The notes beneath the pieces were generated by a model that searched no databases, was not told where the DNA came from, and saw only the letters and a list, made by a program, of their open reading frames with translations. Of a DNA stretch of 64,000 nt, positions 1-10,805 are shown in pieces (positions within the stretch are counted from its first letter, which is position 1; every line of letters begins with the position of its first letter). Made by a program: the position numbers and the translations under genes. The stretch comes from Candidatus Corynebacterium gallistercoris (GTDB lineage Bacteria > Actinomycetota > Actinomycetes > Mycobacteriales > Mycobacteriaceae). The stretch covers positions 1 through 64,000 of the forward strand of contig DXFZ01000111.1 of the NCBI GenBank assembly GCA_019114175.1, read 5' to 3'.

Positions 1-2
1 AC

Positions 3-2882
3 CCCTCCCGGCTGGTCAAGGAATCCGCCGGAGAGATCACCGGGCAGGTGGAAAAGGTGGTCACCGGTGCGGAAGTGGTACGCGCCTTCCACCAGGAACA
101 GCGCGAGTGGGAGCACTACCGCACCCTCGCCTGCCGGCAATACTCGGCAGCGATGTGGGTGTCCCGCTTGTCCGCCCGCTTTCGCCCCGCCCTGACCTCC
201 ATACCCAATATAGCGCTGGTCGTGACCATCGCCGTGGGAGGATGGCTGGCGATCACCGGCAAGCTCTCCGCCGGGGAGTTCCTCACCGTGGCCACGTACG
301 TCACCATGCTGGCCAGGCTCAGCCGGCTGGCGGCCAGCATGCTCGTATCCCTTCACACCACCGCTCCCAGCGTGGACAGGGTGTTCGAGCTCATCGACCT
401 CCCCGCCATGTCCACCTCGTCAGCCAGCCCTTCCAGCAACACTTCCACCCAATCCCCCGCACTCCGCGGCACCATCACCATGCCGTGGGGAAAAGACATC
501 GACCTGGACATCCCCCACGGCTGCAAGGTCCTGGTCACCGGCCCGGCAGGATCCGGCAAGACGATCCTCGCCCAGGCACTGGCAGGCCAGCACAGCCCGG
601 CCACGCCACGCCTCACCGGAGCGCAGCCTCCCGACGCAATCCTGGTGACCGAAGATCCCTTCATCTTCACCGGCACCGTCGCGTATAACTTGCGCCTTGG
701 CCACCCGGCCACGGACGCAGAGCTCGCCGAGGCCCTCCGATTGGCTGCTCTCGACCATGACATTGCCACCATCGGCGGCCTGCAAGCCCGCCTGGGCACC
801 GGGGCCGCTGGGCTCTCCGGAGGGCAAAGGCAACGCCTGGGCATCGCCAGGGCCGTGCTCCGGCGCAGCTCCACCCTCATCTTCGATTCCACGACATCGG
901 CCCTGGATCCGCGCACGGAAGCCCGCGTCCTGGCCCACCTCAACAACCTGCCCTGGAACCCCACGGTCATCCTGGTGTCTCACCGGGAATCAACCCACGG
1001 TTGGGTGCCAGATCAGACCATCACCTTGCCCCCAGCCCCCACCGGCGCGCCCACGGATCCACAATCGCAGACCCCCGCCGAGTCCACGTCCACACACCTG
1101 GAGCCTCCCACCATCCCGGATGCGGATCCCGCCACCGGCGAGCTCACCGGCCCCTTCGCCTTGAAGGACATGTTCGCGCTCGCCCCGGGGCTCGTCGCCG
1201 CCGCCGTGGCCACGCTTCTCATCTCTACCGCCGCAGACATGGCACTACCTGCGATGATTCGGCACGCGCTGGACGGTGGCGTCACCCAATCAAATACCAC
1301 CACGGTGCTGCAGACCGCCGCAGCTGCCCTGGTTGTTGTCCTGACCAGCTGGGCCGCCCTCGCCGCCACCGAAGTGATCACCTCCCTGGCCGGGGAGAAG
1401 ATGCTCTACGCCCTGCGGCTGCGCATGTTCCACCACCTGCACAATCTGGATCTGGTGTGGCTGAACTCCCGGCCCGCCGGCGCCATCACCACGCGGCTGA
1501 CCACGGACATCGATACCCTATCCACCTTCCTGCAGTCCGGCTTGAGCCAGTCCATCGCCTCTGTCACTGTGCTGCTGGGGATCAGCACTGCCTTGGTGAT
1601 GATCAACCCGGTCCTCGCGGCGGTCGTCATGGCGTGGGTCCCGGCCATCGCCATCGCCACCGTCATCTTCCGCCGCATCTCCAAGCGCCTCTACCGCGCG
1701 GCGAGGCGGCAGATCTCGCACGTCAACGCGGTGTACCAGGAGGCCGTGGCCGCGAAACAGACCGCGCAGGCCTACCGCTTCGTCCCGCACCTGCTGGACA
1801 CGCTCTGCGAGGGGTCCGCCTCCTACGTTCGCGTGCGCACTCAGAATCAAGCTGCGGTGAGCGTGTATTTCCCGTCCATTAACCTGCTGACGCAGCTGGC
1901 GCAGGTCGCGGTGATTGGCGTAGGCACGCACCTGGTCTCCACCGGGGCGGCCACCCAGGGTGCGGTCATCGCTTTCAGCCTCTACATCAGCTTGTTCTTC
2001 TCCCCGATCCAGCAGCTCTCCCAGGTGTTCGACCAGTTCCAGCAGGCCACCGTGTCCGCCGAGCGCATCTCTGAGTTCCTCGCCACCCCTCCCGCCACGC
2101 CGCCGGCTCCGGAAGGGGCGCTGCCGCTGTCTGCGTCTCCTGTTCTCGATTTCGCGGGTGTGTCATTTTCTTATTCTTCTGGGGACGACGCCACCGCCGC
2201 CGCCCATCTTTCCCATAATTTTTCAGGCCTTACCGCCATCGTCGGCACCACGGGCGCGGGCAAGTCCACTGTCATCCGTCTGGCGGCACGATTCCTTGAG
2301 CCACAGTCAGGATCAATCACCGCCGATGGATTTAAAATCACAACTATTTCGGCTGGGTCGTGGCGTCGCCATATAGGAATAGTGCCCCAGCAACCACATC
2401 TCTTTGACGGCACCATCGCAACCAACATCGCCTACGGACAACCGACCGCGACACGAGCGGACGTGCGCGGCGCGCTGGAACGCATCGGCGGCCTCGGGGT
2501 CATCGACACGATCCCCGGCGGGCTGGACGCGCCGATCGGCCCCGGGCACCCGCCCCTGTCCACCGGCCAGCGTCACATCGTGGCCCTGGCACGCGCAGAA
2601 CTCCTGCGACCAGCAGTGATGCTGCTGGATGAGCCCACCGCGAACCTCAACGACGCCGACGACGCGGCAGTCTGGGACGCCCTCAGAGCCGCCGCGGCGG
2701 GCAGAACCGCGCTCGTGGTGAGCCACAAGCTGCGCATCGCCCGCCATGCCGATCACGTGGTGGTCATGGAGGCAGGCCGAATTGTTGAGGAGGGAACGCA
2801 CAGCCAACTCATGCAACGCGGCGGCGCATATTCCAGATTGTGGCAGGCAGAGGCTACTGCTGAGCCCGAGGGCGGCACGTAG
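3..2882 (+). CDS. Fused ABC exporter (TMD-NBD-TMD-NBD), 5' end outside window
   Basis: Frame is open to the window's left edge; two Walker A (GPAGSGKT, GTTGAGKS) and two signature motifs (LSGGQRQRLGIARA, LSTGQRHIVALARA). Confidence 0.9.
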   Translation, partial: PSRLVKESAGEITGQVEKVVTGAEVVRAFHQEQREWEHYRTLACRQYSAAMWVSRLSARFRPALTSIPNIALVVTIAVGGWLAITGKLSAGEFLTVATYVTMLARLSRLAASMLVSLHTTAPSVDRVFELIDLPAMSTSSASPSSNTSTQSPALRGTITMPWGKDIDLDIPHGCKVLVTGPAGSGKTILAQALAGQHSPATPRLTGAQPPDAILVTEDPFIFTGTVAYNLRLGHPATDAELAEALRLAALDHDIATIGGLQARLGTGAAGLSGGQRQRLGIARAVLRRSSTLIFDSTTSALDPRTEARVLAHLNNLPWNPTVILVSHRESTHGWVPDQTITLPPAPTGAPTDPQSQTPAESTSTHLEPPTIPDADPATGELTGPFALKDMFALAPGLVAAAVATLLISTAADMALPAMIRHALDGGVTQSNTTTVLQTAAAALVVVLTSWAALAATEVITSLAGEKMLYALRLRMFHHLHNLDLVWLNSRPAGAITTRLTTDIDTLSTFLQSGLSQSIASVTVLLGISTALVMINPVLAAVVMAWVPAIAIATVIFRRISKRLYRAARRQISHVNAVYQEAVAAKQTAQAYRFVPHLLDTLCEGSASYVRVRTQNQAAVSVYFPSINLLTQLAQVAVIGVGTHLVSTGAATQGAVIAFSLYISLFFSPIQQLSQVFDQFQQATVSAERISEFLATPPATPPAPEGALPLSASPVLDFAGVSFSYSSGDDATAAAHLSHNFSGLTAIVGTTGAGKSTVIRLAARFLEPQSGSITADGFKITTISAGSWRRHIGIVPQQPHLFDGTIATNIAYGQPTATRADVRGALERIGGLGVIDTIPGGLDAPIGPGHPPLSTGQRHIVALARAELLRPAVMLLDEPTANLNDADDAAVWDALRAAAAGRTALVVSHKLRIARHADHVVVMEAGRIVEEGTHSQLMQRGGAYSRLWQAEATAEPEGGT
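2174..2195 (-). repeat. Dispersed element (consensus + = GGTGGCGTCGCC-N-AAAAA), variant
   Basis: ttcttctggggacgacgccacc. Confidence 0.45.
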
Positions 2883-2953
2883 GCGCATGCTCCACTTGTA
2901 GTAGGGTGGAGCGGCGAGACTGAAGTCATGAAGAAAAGAGGCGAGGACCTGCT

Positions 2954-5900
2954 GTGAGCAGCGCGAATTTCGGTCAAAACGAGTGGCTGGTTGACCAGAT
3001 GTACCAGCAGTATAAGGCGGACCCACAGTCCGTGGATGCTGAATGGCGTGAGTACTTTAAGAGCAACGCCCCTGCGCAGGAAGGCTCTACTGGCGACATC
3101 GTATCGGCAGCCCCACCGGCGCCGGAACCGAAGAAGGCAGCCCAAAAGGCTGGCAAGACCCCAGAAGAGCCCCGCAAGAAGCCCGCTCCCCAGCGGGTAG
3201 CCCCACCTGCGCCGAAGGCTCCCGTGGAGGCCCCGGAGGCAGGCAAGCACGTCATTAAGGGTGCTGCCAAGGCCGTGGTGAAGAACATGGACATCTCCCT
3301 GGAGATCCCCACCGCCACCTCCGTGCGCGATATGCCCGCCAAGCTGATGTTTGAAAACCGCAGCATGATTAACGAGACCCTCAAGGCTCGTGGCGGCGGC
3401 AAGATCAGCTTCACCCACATCATCGGCTGGGCGCTGGTGAAGGCCGTGAAGGCCCACCCAGACATGAACAACTCCTACGAATTGGTGGACAACAAGCCCA
3501 CCCTGGTCACCCCAGAGCACATCAACCTGGGCCTGGCTATTGACATGGTGGGCAAGAACGGTTCCCGCTCCCTGGTGGTGGCAGCCATCAAGGAAGCAGA
3601 GACGCTCTCCTTCAACGAGTTCGTGGAGAAGTACGAGGACGTTGTTCTGCGCGGCCGTAACGGCAAGCTGACGATGGAGGACTTCTCCGGCGTCACCATC
3701 TCCCTGACCAACCCGGGCGGCATCGGAACGCGCCACTCCGTTCCCCGCCTGACCAAGGGCCAGGGCGCGATCATCGGCGTGGGCTCCATGGATTACCCGG
3801 CCGAGTTTGCCGGCGCGTCCGAGGACCGCCTGGGCGAGATGGGCATCGGCAAGCTGGTAACCATCACCTCCACCTACGATCACCGCATCATCCAGGGTGC
3901 TGAGTCCGGCGAGTTTCTGCGCACCATGAGCCGCCTTCTCATCAACGATGAGTTCTGGGATGAGATCTTCACCGACATGCGCGTGCCTTACGCGCCCGTG
4001 CGGTGGTCCCAAGACCTGCCGAACATCGGCGTGGACAAGTCCACCCGAGTCATGCAGCTCATTGAGGCCTACCGCTCCCGCGGTCACCTCATCGCGGACA
4101 TCGACCCGCTGCACTGGACTCAGCCGGGCCTGCCCCGCCCGGATCACTCTGACCTGAACATTGAGACCCACGGGCTGACCCTGTGGGACTTTGACCGCAC
4201 CTTCCACGTGGGTGGGTTCAATGGCCGCGAGACCATGACCCTGCGTGAGGTCTTGGGCGCACTGCGCAAGGCCTACACCCTCAAGGTTGGCTCCGAGTAC
4301 AGCCACATCATGGACGCCGAGGAGCGCCTGTGGCTGCAGGACCGCATCGAGGCGGGTCAGCCGAAGTTCACCCCGGCCGAGCAGAAGTACATCCTGCAGA
4401 AGCTCAACTCCGCCGAGGCCTTTGAGAACTTCCTGCAGACCAAGTACGTGGGCCAGAAGCGCTTCTCTCTGGAGGGCGCCGAGACGCTGATCCCGATGAT
4501 GGACGCTGCCATCGACCGTGCAGCTGGCGCCGGCCTGGATGAGGTTGTCATCGGCATGCCTCACCGTGGCCGCCTGAACGTGCTGGCCAATGTTGTGGGC
4601 AAGCCCTACTCCAAGATCTTCACGGAGTTCGAGGGCAACATTGACCCAGCATCCGCCGGTGGTTCCGGTGACGTGAAGTACCACCTGGGCCAGAAGGGTC
4701 ACTACCACCAGATGTTTGGTGATGGTGAAATCGATATCACCCTGGCTGCCAACCCCTCCCACTTGGAGGCCGTGAACCCGGTCATGGAGGGCATCTCCCG
4801 CGCGAAGGACGATCTGCTGGGCAGCCACCACACCGTCATGCCGCTGCTGCTGCACGGTGACGCCGCCTTCACCGGCCTGGGCGTGGTCCAGGAGACCATC
4901 AACCTGAACAAGCTGAAGGCCTACCAGGTGGGCGGTACCGTGCACATCGTGGTGAACAACCAGATCGGTTTCACCACCACCCCGGATGCCGGCCGCTCCA
5001 CGTACTACGCAACGGACCTGGCTAAGGGCTTTGACTGCCCCGTGTTCCACGTCAATGGTGACGATCCAGAGGCAGTGGTGTGGGTTGCACAACTGGCTGT
5101 GGACTACCGCAACCGCTTCGGCAAGGACGTGTTCATCGACCTGGTGACCTACCGCCGCCGCGGCCACAATGAAGCCGACGATCCGTCGATGACCCAGCCG
5201 CTGATGTACAACATCATCGGCCAGCTCCCCACCTCCCGTGACCAGTACACCGAGGCCCTCATCGGCCGCGGTGACCTGTCCGAGGAAGACGCGGAAAAGG
5301 TCAAGCGAGACTTCCACGAGCAGCTGGAGACCGTGTTCAACGAGGTGCGCGAGGCTGAGAAGGGCTCCAAGCCTAAGGAGCAGAGCGGCATCACCGGCTC
5401 CCAGGAGCTGCCGCACGGCCTGGACACCTCCGTGGACCGTGAGCTCATCGAGAAGATCGGTGATCTGTTCTACAACGTGCCGGACTACCTGAAGCCACAC
5501 CCACGCGTGGCGCCTGTAATCAAGCGCCGCCAGGAAATGTCCCGCAAGGGCAACATCGACTGGGGCTTCGCAGAGCTGCTGGCCTTCGGCTCCCTGGTGG
5601 AAGGCGGCAAGCTGGTGCGCCTGGTGGGCGAGGATTCCCTCCGCGGCACCTTCACCCAGCGCCACGCCGTGCTCTTCGACCACGAGGATCACGACCGGTA
5701 CAACCCACTGCAGGTTCTGGGCGAGGAAGCCGGTAACGGTGGCAAGTTCGAGGCCTACAACTCCTCCTTGACGGAGTTCGCCGGCATCGGCTTCGAGTAC
5801 GGCTACTCCGTGGGCAACCCGGATGCACTGGTTGCCTGGGAGGCACAGTTCGGTGACTTCATGAATGGTGGCCAGACCATCATTGATGAGTACGTCTCCT

Positions 5901-6592
5901 CCGGCGAAGCCAAGTGGGGTCAGATCTCCAGCCTGGTGATGCTGCTGCCACACGGCTACGAGGGCCAGGGTCCGGACCACTCCTCCGCTCGCATTGAGCG
6001 CTTCCTGCAGATGTCCGCGGAAGGATCCTGGACGGTGGCTCAGCCATCCACTCCAGCGAATTACTTCCACCTGCTGCGCCGCCACGCGCTGGGTAGCCTG
6101 AAGCGTCCGCTGATCGTCTTCACCCCGAAGTCCATGCTGCGCAACAAGATGGCTGTCTCCAGCGTGGAGGACTTCACCGAGGTGAAGAAGTTCGCTTCCG
6201 TCATCGACGATCCGAACCAGTCCGGCAAGAATGAAGACATCAAGTACGTGCTGATGTGCTCCGGCAAGATCTACTACGAGCTGGAGAAGAAGCGTCAGCA
6301 GGACAAGCGTGACGATGTTGCCATCGTCCGCTTGGAGATGCTGCACCCGATCCCGCACAACCGGATCAAGGATGCGCTCTCCAACTACCCCAACGCAGAG
6401 GTGCGCTGGGTCCAGGACGAGCCCGCCAACCAGGGCCCATGGCCGTTCCTGGCACTGCAGCTGCCGGAGCGCGTGGAAGGCCTCAGCATGAAGCGGGTAT
6501 CCCGCCGTGCACAGTCCTCCACCGCCACCGGTGTGGCCAAGGTCCACCAGCTGGAGCAAAAGCAGCTGCTGGAGGATGCGTTCGCTAAGTAG
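2954..6592 (+). CDS. odhA: 2-oxoglutarate dehydrogenase E1 with fused E2 (succinyltransferase) domain
   Basis: 1212 aa; N-terminal [13 protein letters not shown]2 catalytic part ([15 protein letters not shown]), then thiamine-dependent E1 ([13 protein letters not shown]); GTG start. Confidence 0.97.
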   Translation: MSSANFGQNEWLVDQMYQQYKADPQSVDAEWREYFKSNAPAQEGSTGDIVSAAPPAPEPKKAAQKAGKTPEEPRKKPAPQRVAPPAPKAPVEAPEAGKHVIKGAAKAVVKNMDISLEIPTATSVRDMPAKLMFENRSMINETLKARGGGKISFTHIIGWALVKAVKAHPDMNNSYELVDNKPTLVTPEHINLGLAIDMVGKNGSRSLVVAAIKEAETLSFNEFVEKYEDVVLRGRNGKLTMEDFSGVTISLTNPGGIGTRHSVPRLTKGQGAIIGVGSMDYPAEFAGASEDRLGEMGIGKLVTITSTYDHRIIQGAESGEFLRTMSRLLINDEFWDEIFTDMRVPYAPVRWSQDLPNIGVDKSTRVMQLIEAYRSRGHLIADIDPLHWTQPGLPRPDHSDLNIETHGLTLWDFDRTFHVGGFNGRETMTLREVLGALRKAYTLKVGSEYSHIMDAEERLWLQDRIEAGQPKFTPAEQKYILQKLNSAEAFENFLQTKYVGQKRFSLEGAETLIPMMDAAIDRAAGAGLDEVVIGMPHRGRLNVLANVVGKPYSKIFTEFEGNIDPASAGGSGDVKYHLGQKGHYHQMFGDGEIDITLAANPSHLEAVNPVMEGISRAKDDLLGSHHTVMPLLLHGDAAFTGLGVVQETINLNKLKAYQVGGTVHIVVNNQIGFTTTPDAGRSTYYATDLAKGFDCPVFHVNGDDPEAVVWVAQLAVDYRNRFGKDVFIDLVTYRRRGHNEADDPSMTQPLMYNIIGQLPTSRDQYTEALIGRGDLSEEDAEKVKRDFHEQLETVFNEVREAEKGSKPKEQSGITGSQELPHGLDTSVDRELIEKIGDLFYNVPDYLKPHPRVAPVIKRRQEMSRKGNIDWGFAELLAFGSLVEGGKLVRLVGEDSLRGTFTQRHAVLFDHEDHDRYNPLQVLGEEAGNGGKFEAYNSSLTEFAGIGFEYGYSVGNPDALVAWEAQFGDFMNGGQTIIDEYVSSGEAKWGQISSLVMLLPHGYEGQGPDHSSARIERFLQMSAEGSWTVAQPSTPANYFHLLRRHALGSLKRPLIVFTPKSMLRNKMAVSSVEDFTEVKKFASVIDDPNQSGKNEDIKYVLMCSGKIYYELEKKRQQDKRDDVAIVRLEMLHPIPHNRIKDALSNYPNAEVRWVQDEPANQGPWPFLALQLPERVEGLSMKRVSRRAQSSTATGVAKVHQLEQKQLLEDAFAK

Positions 6593-6610
6593 TAGCTTTT
6601 CGATCGCTCG

Positions 6611-6648
6611 GAAGTGAAGGGGTGCCCAGGCGGGCACCCCTTCACTTC
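6611..6648 (+). terminator. Hairpin downstream of odhA
   Basis: Perfect inverted repeat gaagtgaaggggtgccc/gggcaccccttcacttc; no strong T-run. Confidence 0.75.
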
Positions 6649-6676
6649 TGCCCGGGGACTACAGTCCCCAAAAGAT

Positions 6677-6724
6677 TGTTCCTAAAATATACGCTCGAAG
6701 CCGATTCCGTATATTTTAGGAACA
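6677..6724. repeat. 17-bp perfect AT-rich inverted repeat, 14-nt spacer
   Basis: tgttcctaaaatatacg (6677-6693) and cgtatattttaggaaca (6708-6724). Confidence 0.85.
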
Positions 6725-6746
6725 CTTTCTTGCGGGGCAGTGAGCC

Positions 6747-7391
6747 TTAGCCCTCCAGGTCCTCGTCCGAGGTGCTCACGATCATGTTGTTTAACGCCGT
6801 GAGGTCATCCCGGTTCACGTCCTCCCCCACGAACAGCAGCACCGAGTTCTGGGGCAGCCCATCGGCTGGGCAGGGCGAGGCCACACCGGGGTACGTGGCG
6901 GACAACCCCGCCGGGAGGGAGCCCAGCATGGACGAGTGCACGATGTCCCACCACTTCTCCCGGTCAGGATCCCCCTCAGCAGCGTAAAGCTCCTGCAAGT
7001 GCTGCGCTTTGTGCCCATCAAGCTCGCGGAGCATCTCCCCCACACAACCCACGGCCACGGTAGCCTCCCCAGAGCGCAGCGCGGCGAGGCGATCCGCAGC
7101 GGACACCTCCTTCACCTGGACGTCGCGCTCAGGAATCTCCTCATGCTGCTCGGCAGACTTAACCAGGGCCTGTTTCGCCCGTTCCCCCAGCGCCTCGGCC
7201 AGCCCGGCGGGCATGGGTACGCCAGACTGAGCTGCTTCTGGCGTCACGACCACAAACTCTTGACGTTCCGAAGAACACGCGGTCACGCCAGCCAGCGCCA
7301 GAACACTCAGGCAGGCAGCGGCCACCTTGGTGGCACCGTGGCGGGGTGAGGGGATTGAGATGCGGGGTGGCGTCGCCGTAAAAAGATTCAT
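6747..7391 (-). CDS. Putative lipoprotein
   Basis: Start MNLFTATPP; lipobox LAGVTAC-SSE; longer ORF start is unlikely because of the upstream coupled ORF. Confidence 0.75.
   Translation of the reverse strand: MNLFTATPPRISIPSPRHGATKVAAACLSVLALAGVTACSSERQEFVVVTPEAAQSGVPMPAGLAEALGERAKQALVKSAEQHEEIPERDVQVKEVSAADRLAALRSGEATVAVGCVGEMLRELDGHKAQHLQELYAAEGDPDREKWWDIVHSSMLGSLPAGLSATYPGVASPCPADGLPQNSVLLFVGEDVNRDDLTALNNMIVSTSDEDLEG
7366..7385 (+). repeat. Dispersed element
   Basis: ggtggcgtcgccgtaaaaag. Confidence 0.85.
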
Positions 7392-7645
7392 CACAACCAC
7401 CCCAGGACGAACGCGGCAACCACCGCGGAAACAGCGACGAGATTCCATCCACCGGAGCCCCGGCGAGAACCAAGAAGCACCGCGAGCACCGCAACGCCCG
7501 CGCAGGCAGCGTGTACCGGCCACAAAGAATGCCCAATAAGCACCAAAGCAACGGTCAAGCCAACTAGGCCACCGGCACACAATCGCCCCAACATACGCAT
7601 GCCCAACATCATACCCACCCCACTGCCCAACCCAACGAAGGCCAA
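7391..7645 (-). CDS. Small membrane protein (84 aa)
   Basis: Hydrophobic ORF whose stop overlaps the lipoprotein ATG (TGATG coupling). Confidence 0.65.
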   Translation of the reverse strand: MAFVGLGSGVGMMLGMRMLGRLCAGGLVGLTVALVLIGHSLWPVHAACAGVAVLAVLLGSRRGSGGWNLVAVSAVVAAFVLGWL

Positions 7646-7685
7646 AATGAGCCGGACACCAGCCCGTGAAGTAACCTAAGACACT

Positions 7686-8993
7686 ATGACCAACAACCGG
7701 GTATATACAGGGCGCCTAGCCGGACTAGTCATGCTGGGCCCAGACGGAGAAACCGTAGGCCGCGTGCGCGATGTCGTCGTGACGATCCACGGAGACAAAG
7801 CCACGGCACTCGGGCTCGTGGTGGAGATCGCCAACAAGCGAAAGATCTTCCTGCCCATGCTGCGCATCGCCAGCATCACCGCCACGGAAGTGACCACCGT
7901 ATCCAGCTCCGTGAACCTGCGCCCATTCAAGTCCCGCTCCGGTGAACTCACCGTCATGGACGACCTCGTGGGCTCCAAGGTGCACACCGATGATCCGGAG
8001 CACACCGAACTGCACGGCAAGCCCGTGGAAATCACCGACGTCGAACTTTCCCGGTCCCGCACGAAAGAATGGGTGATCCGCAACGTGGCCGTGACTCAGC
8101 GCACCCGGCTAGGCCGCCGCACCGCCATCACCGTCATCCCACTGGAGCACATCCAGGGCCTGCACGCCGGCGGCACAGGAGCGGTGAACCACAACGCGGA
8201 GCTCATCGCCAGCTTCAAGGGCATGCGCAACGCGGACGTGGCCAACGCACTGAGCGACATGTCTGACGAGCGGCGCAACCAGATCGCCGCGGAACTGGAT
8301 GACCGGCTGCTGGCAGACGTGCTGGCGGAGATGCCAGACGACGACCAGGCGGGCATCTTAAGCCACCTCAATGTCGAACGCGCAGCAGACGTGCTGGAAG
8401 AGATGGACCCGGATGACGCCGCAGACGTCCTGAGCGAACTGCCCGGCAACCAGTCCGACGTGCTGCTGGAACTCATGGACCCAGAGGAATCCGAGCCCGT
8501 GCGCCGCCTCATGACCTTCTCCCCCGATACGGTGGGCGCACTCATGACGCCGGAGCCGATCATCCTCACCCCACAGGCCACCGTGGCCGAGGCGCTGGCG
8601 CATGCCCGCAACCCAGAGCTGCCGACGAGCCTATCCTCCATGATCTTCGTGGTTCGCCCTCCGCAGGCGACGCCCACCGGCAAGTACCTTGGCTGCGTCC
8701 ACCTGCAGAAACTGCTGCGGGAGGCGCCTTCCACTTTGGTCGGCGGGATCCTGGATTTGGAGCTACCGGCACTGTTCGCAGAAGATACTCAAGAGACCGC
8801 TGCGCGTTACTTCGCCACCTACAACCTCGTCTGCGGGCCTGTGCTGGACGCTGACGACCACCTCCTCGGTGCCGTGAGTGTGGATGACCTGCTGGACCAC
8901 CTGCTGCCGGAGGACTGGCGCGAGGAGGACTGGCGCGTACCTGCGGTACCGGCGGCACCCGGGGCACCAAACACTCCACACCAGGACAACTAA
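7686..8993 (+). CDS. PRC-barrel / MgtE-N / CBS domain protein
   Basis: 435 aa; N-terminal PRC-like domain, MgtE-N repeat (DVLEEMDPDDAADVLSELP), C-terminal CBS; no TM domain. Confidence 0.8.
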   Translation: MTNNRVYTGRLAGLVMLGPDGETVGRVRDVVVTIHGDKATALGLVVEIANKRKIFLPMLRIASITATEVTTVSSSVNLRPFKSRSGELTVMDDLVGSKVHTDDPEHTELHGKPVEITDVELSRSRTKEWVIRNVAVTQRTRLGRRTAITVIPLEHIQGLHAGGTGAVNHNAELIASFKGMRNADVANALSDMSDERRNQIAAELDDRLLADVLAEMPDDDQAGILSHLNVERAADVLEEMDPDDAADVLSELPGNQSDVLLELMDPEESEPVRRLMTFSPDTVGALMTPEPIILTPQATVAEALAHARNPELPTSLSSMIFVVRPPQATPTGKYLGCVHLQKLLREAPSTLVGGILDLELPALFAEDTQETAARYFATYNLVCGPVLDADDHLLGAVSVDDLLDHLLPEDWREEDWRVPAVPAAPGAPNTPHQDN

Positions 8994-9018
8994 CAAGAAG
9001 GGGGCGTAACGCACCGTC

Positions 9019-9561
9019 ATGGCTACCAGCTACAAGCGCACAGACCTCGACACTCCAACTGACGCCGCGCGGAAGAAAAAGCGCCTCAACCTCGATGGTG
9101 ATGGCGTGGGGCGCGTGGCAGAGGGCATCGCCCGCTTCCTCGGCACCGGCAAATACCTGTTCATCCAGACGATCGTGGTTATCATCTGGGTGCTGCTCAA
9201 CATCGGCGGCATGTGGTGGAACTGGGACCCCTACCCGTTCATCCTGCTCAACCTGGCCTTCTCCACGCAGGCGGCCTACGCCGCGCCACTGATTCTGCTG
9301 GCCCAGAACCGCCAGGATGACCGTGACCGCGTCTCCTTGGCTGAGGACCGCCGCCGCGCCGCGGAAACGAAGGCCGATACGGAGTTCCTCGCCCGCGAGG
9401 TCGCCGCTGTCCGCGTTGCTCTTGGCGACTCCGTGACCCGCGATTACCTGCGCCGCGAGCTCGAAGACCTCACCGACCTGCTGCAGCGCATCGATGACAA
9501 GCTGGATGACCAACGGCGCGACGAAGAAGCGCAGCACGGCGCCGAACACCCCACCCTCTAG
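9019..9561 (+). CDS. DUF1003 membrane protein
   Basis: 180 aa; WVLLNIGGMWWNWDPYPFILLNLAFSTQAAYAAPLILLAQNRQ typical of the family. Confidence 0.85.
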   Translation: MATSYKRTDLDTPTDAARKKKRLNLDGDGVGRVAEGIARFLGTGKYLFIQTIVVIIWVLLNIGGMWWNWDPYPFILLNLAFSTQAAYAAPLILLAQNRQDDRDRVSLAEDRRRAAETKADTEFLAREVAAVRVALGDSVTRDYLRRELEDLTDLLQRIDDKLDDQRRDEEAQHGAEHPTL

Positions 9562-9626
9562 CTGCATCCTTTAGCTCCAGCCCTCCCCACTAGTACCACG
9601 AGGGGTGCGTTAGACTGGCTTCCATC

Positions 9627-10805
9627 ATGTCCGACGCATCTGATAACACCTCCGCACCCGCTAACCCAGCAGCTCAGCCCGGCACACCTGTCACTGAGGC
9701 TGCCATCCGCTCCGCCCTCTCCTACGTGGAGGACCCGGAGCTGAACCGCTCCATCACGGATCTTGGCATGGTGAAGTCCATCGCCATCGATGGCGCAAAC
9801 GTTGCCATCGAGATCTACCTGACCATCGCCGGCTGCCCAATGAAGACGCACCTCACGGGAAAGACCCGTGAGGCAGCGGAATCCGTTCCGGGCGTCGCCG
9901 CCGTCACCGTCACCACAGACGTGATGAGCGACGAGCAGCGCCGCGAGATCCGCATGAAGGTCCGTGGCAACACCGCGGAGCCGGTCATCCCTTTCGCCCA
10001 GCCCGGCTCCACCACCCGCGTGTTCGCCGTGGCCTCCGGCAAGGGCGGCGTGGGCAAGTCCAGCGTCACCGCCAACCTCGCCATCAGCCTGTCGAAGCAG
10101 GGGCTCAAGGTGGGCATCGTGGATGCGGACATCTACGGCCACTCCATCCCCGGCCTCATGGGCTCTACTGACAAGCCCCACCAGGTCGATGAGATGATCA
10201 TGCCGCTGATCAGCCACGGGGTGAAGCTCATCTCCATCGGTCACTTCGTGGGCGATAACGCCCCCGTTGTGTGGCGCGGCCCCATGCTGCACCGGGCGAT
10301 CCAGCAGTTCCTGGGGGATGTCTTCTGGGGCGATATTGACATTCTCCTGCTGGATCTTCCCCCGGGCACCGGCGACGTGGCCATTTCCGTGGCCCAGCTG
10401 GTGCCGAACGCGGAGCTACTCATCGTGACTACCCCGCAGGCCGCCGCGGCGGAGGTCGCTGAGCGCGCCGGTTCCATCGCACAGCAGACGCAGCAGCGCG
10501 TCGGCGGCGTGATTGAGAACATGAGCTGGATGGAAATGCCCGATGGCTCCACCATGGAGGTCTTCGGCAGCGGTGGCGGCCAGTGGGTGGCTGATCGGCT
10601 GACGCAGATCACGGGCGCTGAGGTCCCCCTGTTGGGCCAGATCCCGTTGGATCCGAACTTGCGCATCGGCGGGGACGTGGGCAATCCCATCGCCAAGTCT
10701 GAGCCGCAGTCCGCTGCCGCGAAGGCTTTCGCGGGCATCGCGGAGAAGTTGGCGAAGCGCAAGGATTCCTTGGCCGGCAAGAATTTGGGCGTGAACCCGA
10801 GCTAG
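9627..10805 (+). CDS. mrp: Mrp/ApbC-type Fe-S carrier P-loop ATPase
   Basis: N-terminal MIP18-like domain plus SGKGGVGKSSVTANLA. Confidence 0.92.
   Translation: MSDASDNTSAPANPAAQPGTPVTEAAIRSALSYVEDPELNRSITDLGMVKSIAIDGANVAIEIYLTIAGCPMKTHLTGKTREAAESVPGVAAVTVTTDVMSDEQRREIRMKVRGNTAEPVIPFAQPGSTTRVFAVASGKGGVGKSSVTANLAISLSKQGLKVGIVDADIYGHSIPGLMGSTDKPHQVDEMIMPLISHGVKLISIGHFVGDNAPVVWRGPMLHRAIQQFLGDVFWGDIDILLLDLPPGTGDVAISVAQLVPNAELLIVTTPQAAAAEVAERAGSIAQQTQQRVGGVIENMSWMEMPDGSTMEVFGSGGGQWVADRLTQITGAEVPLLGQIPLDPNLRIGGDVGNPIAKSEPQSAAAKAFAGIAEKLAKRKDSLAGKNLGVNPS

Noticed and set aside
2351-2378. gtcgtggcgtcgccatatagg in the ABC exporter
   Set aside because: Core present but A-tract weak; borderline and not counted.
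2753-6637. 1294-aa ORF antisense to odhA
   Set aside because: Shadow ORF from GC-rich codon bias; no domain logic and fully overlaps a well-recognised gene.
8660-8690. ggcgacgcccacc core in the MgtE-like gene
   Set aside because: Matches the 9-nt core of the dispersed element but has no adjacent T-tract; could be chance.
9890-9910. ggcgtcgcc in mrp
   Set aside because: Core only, no A-tract.
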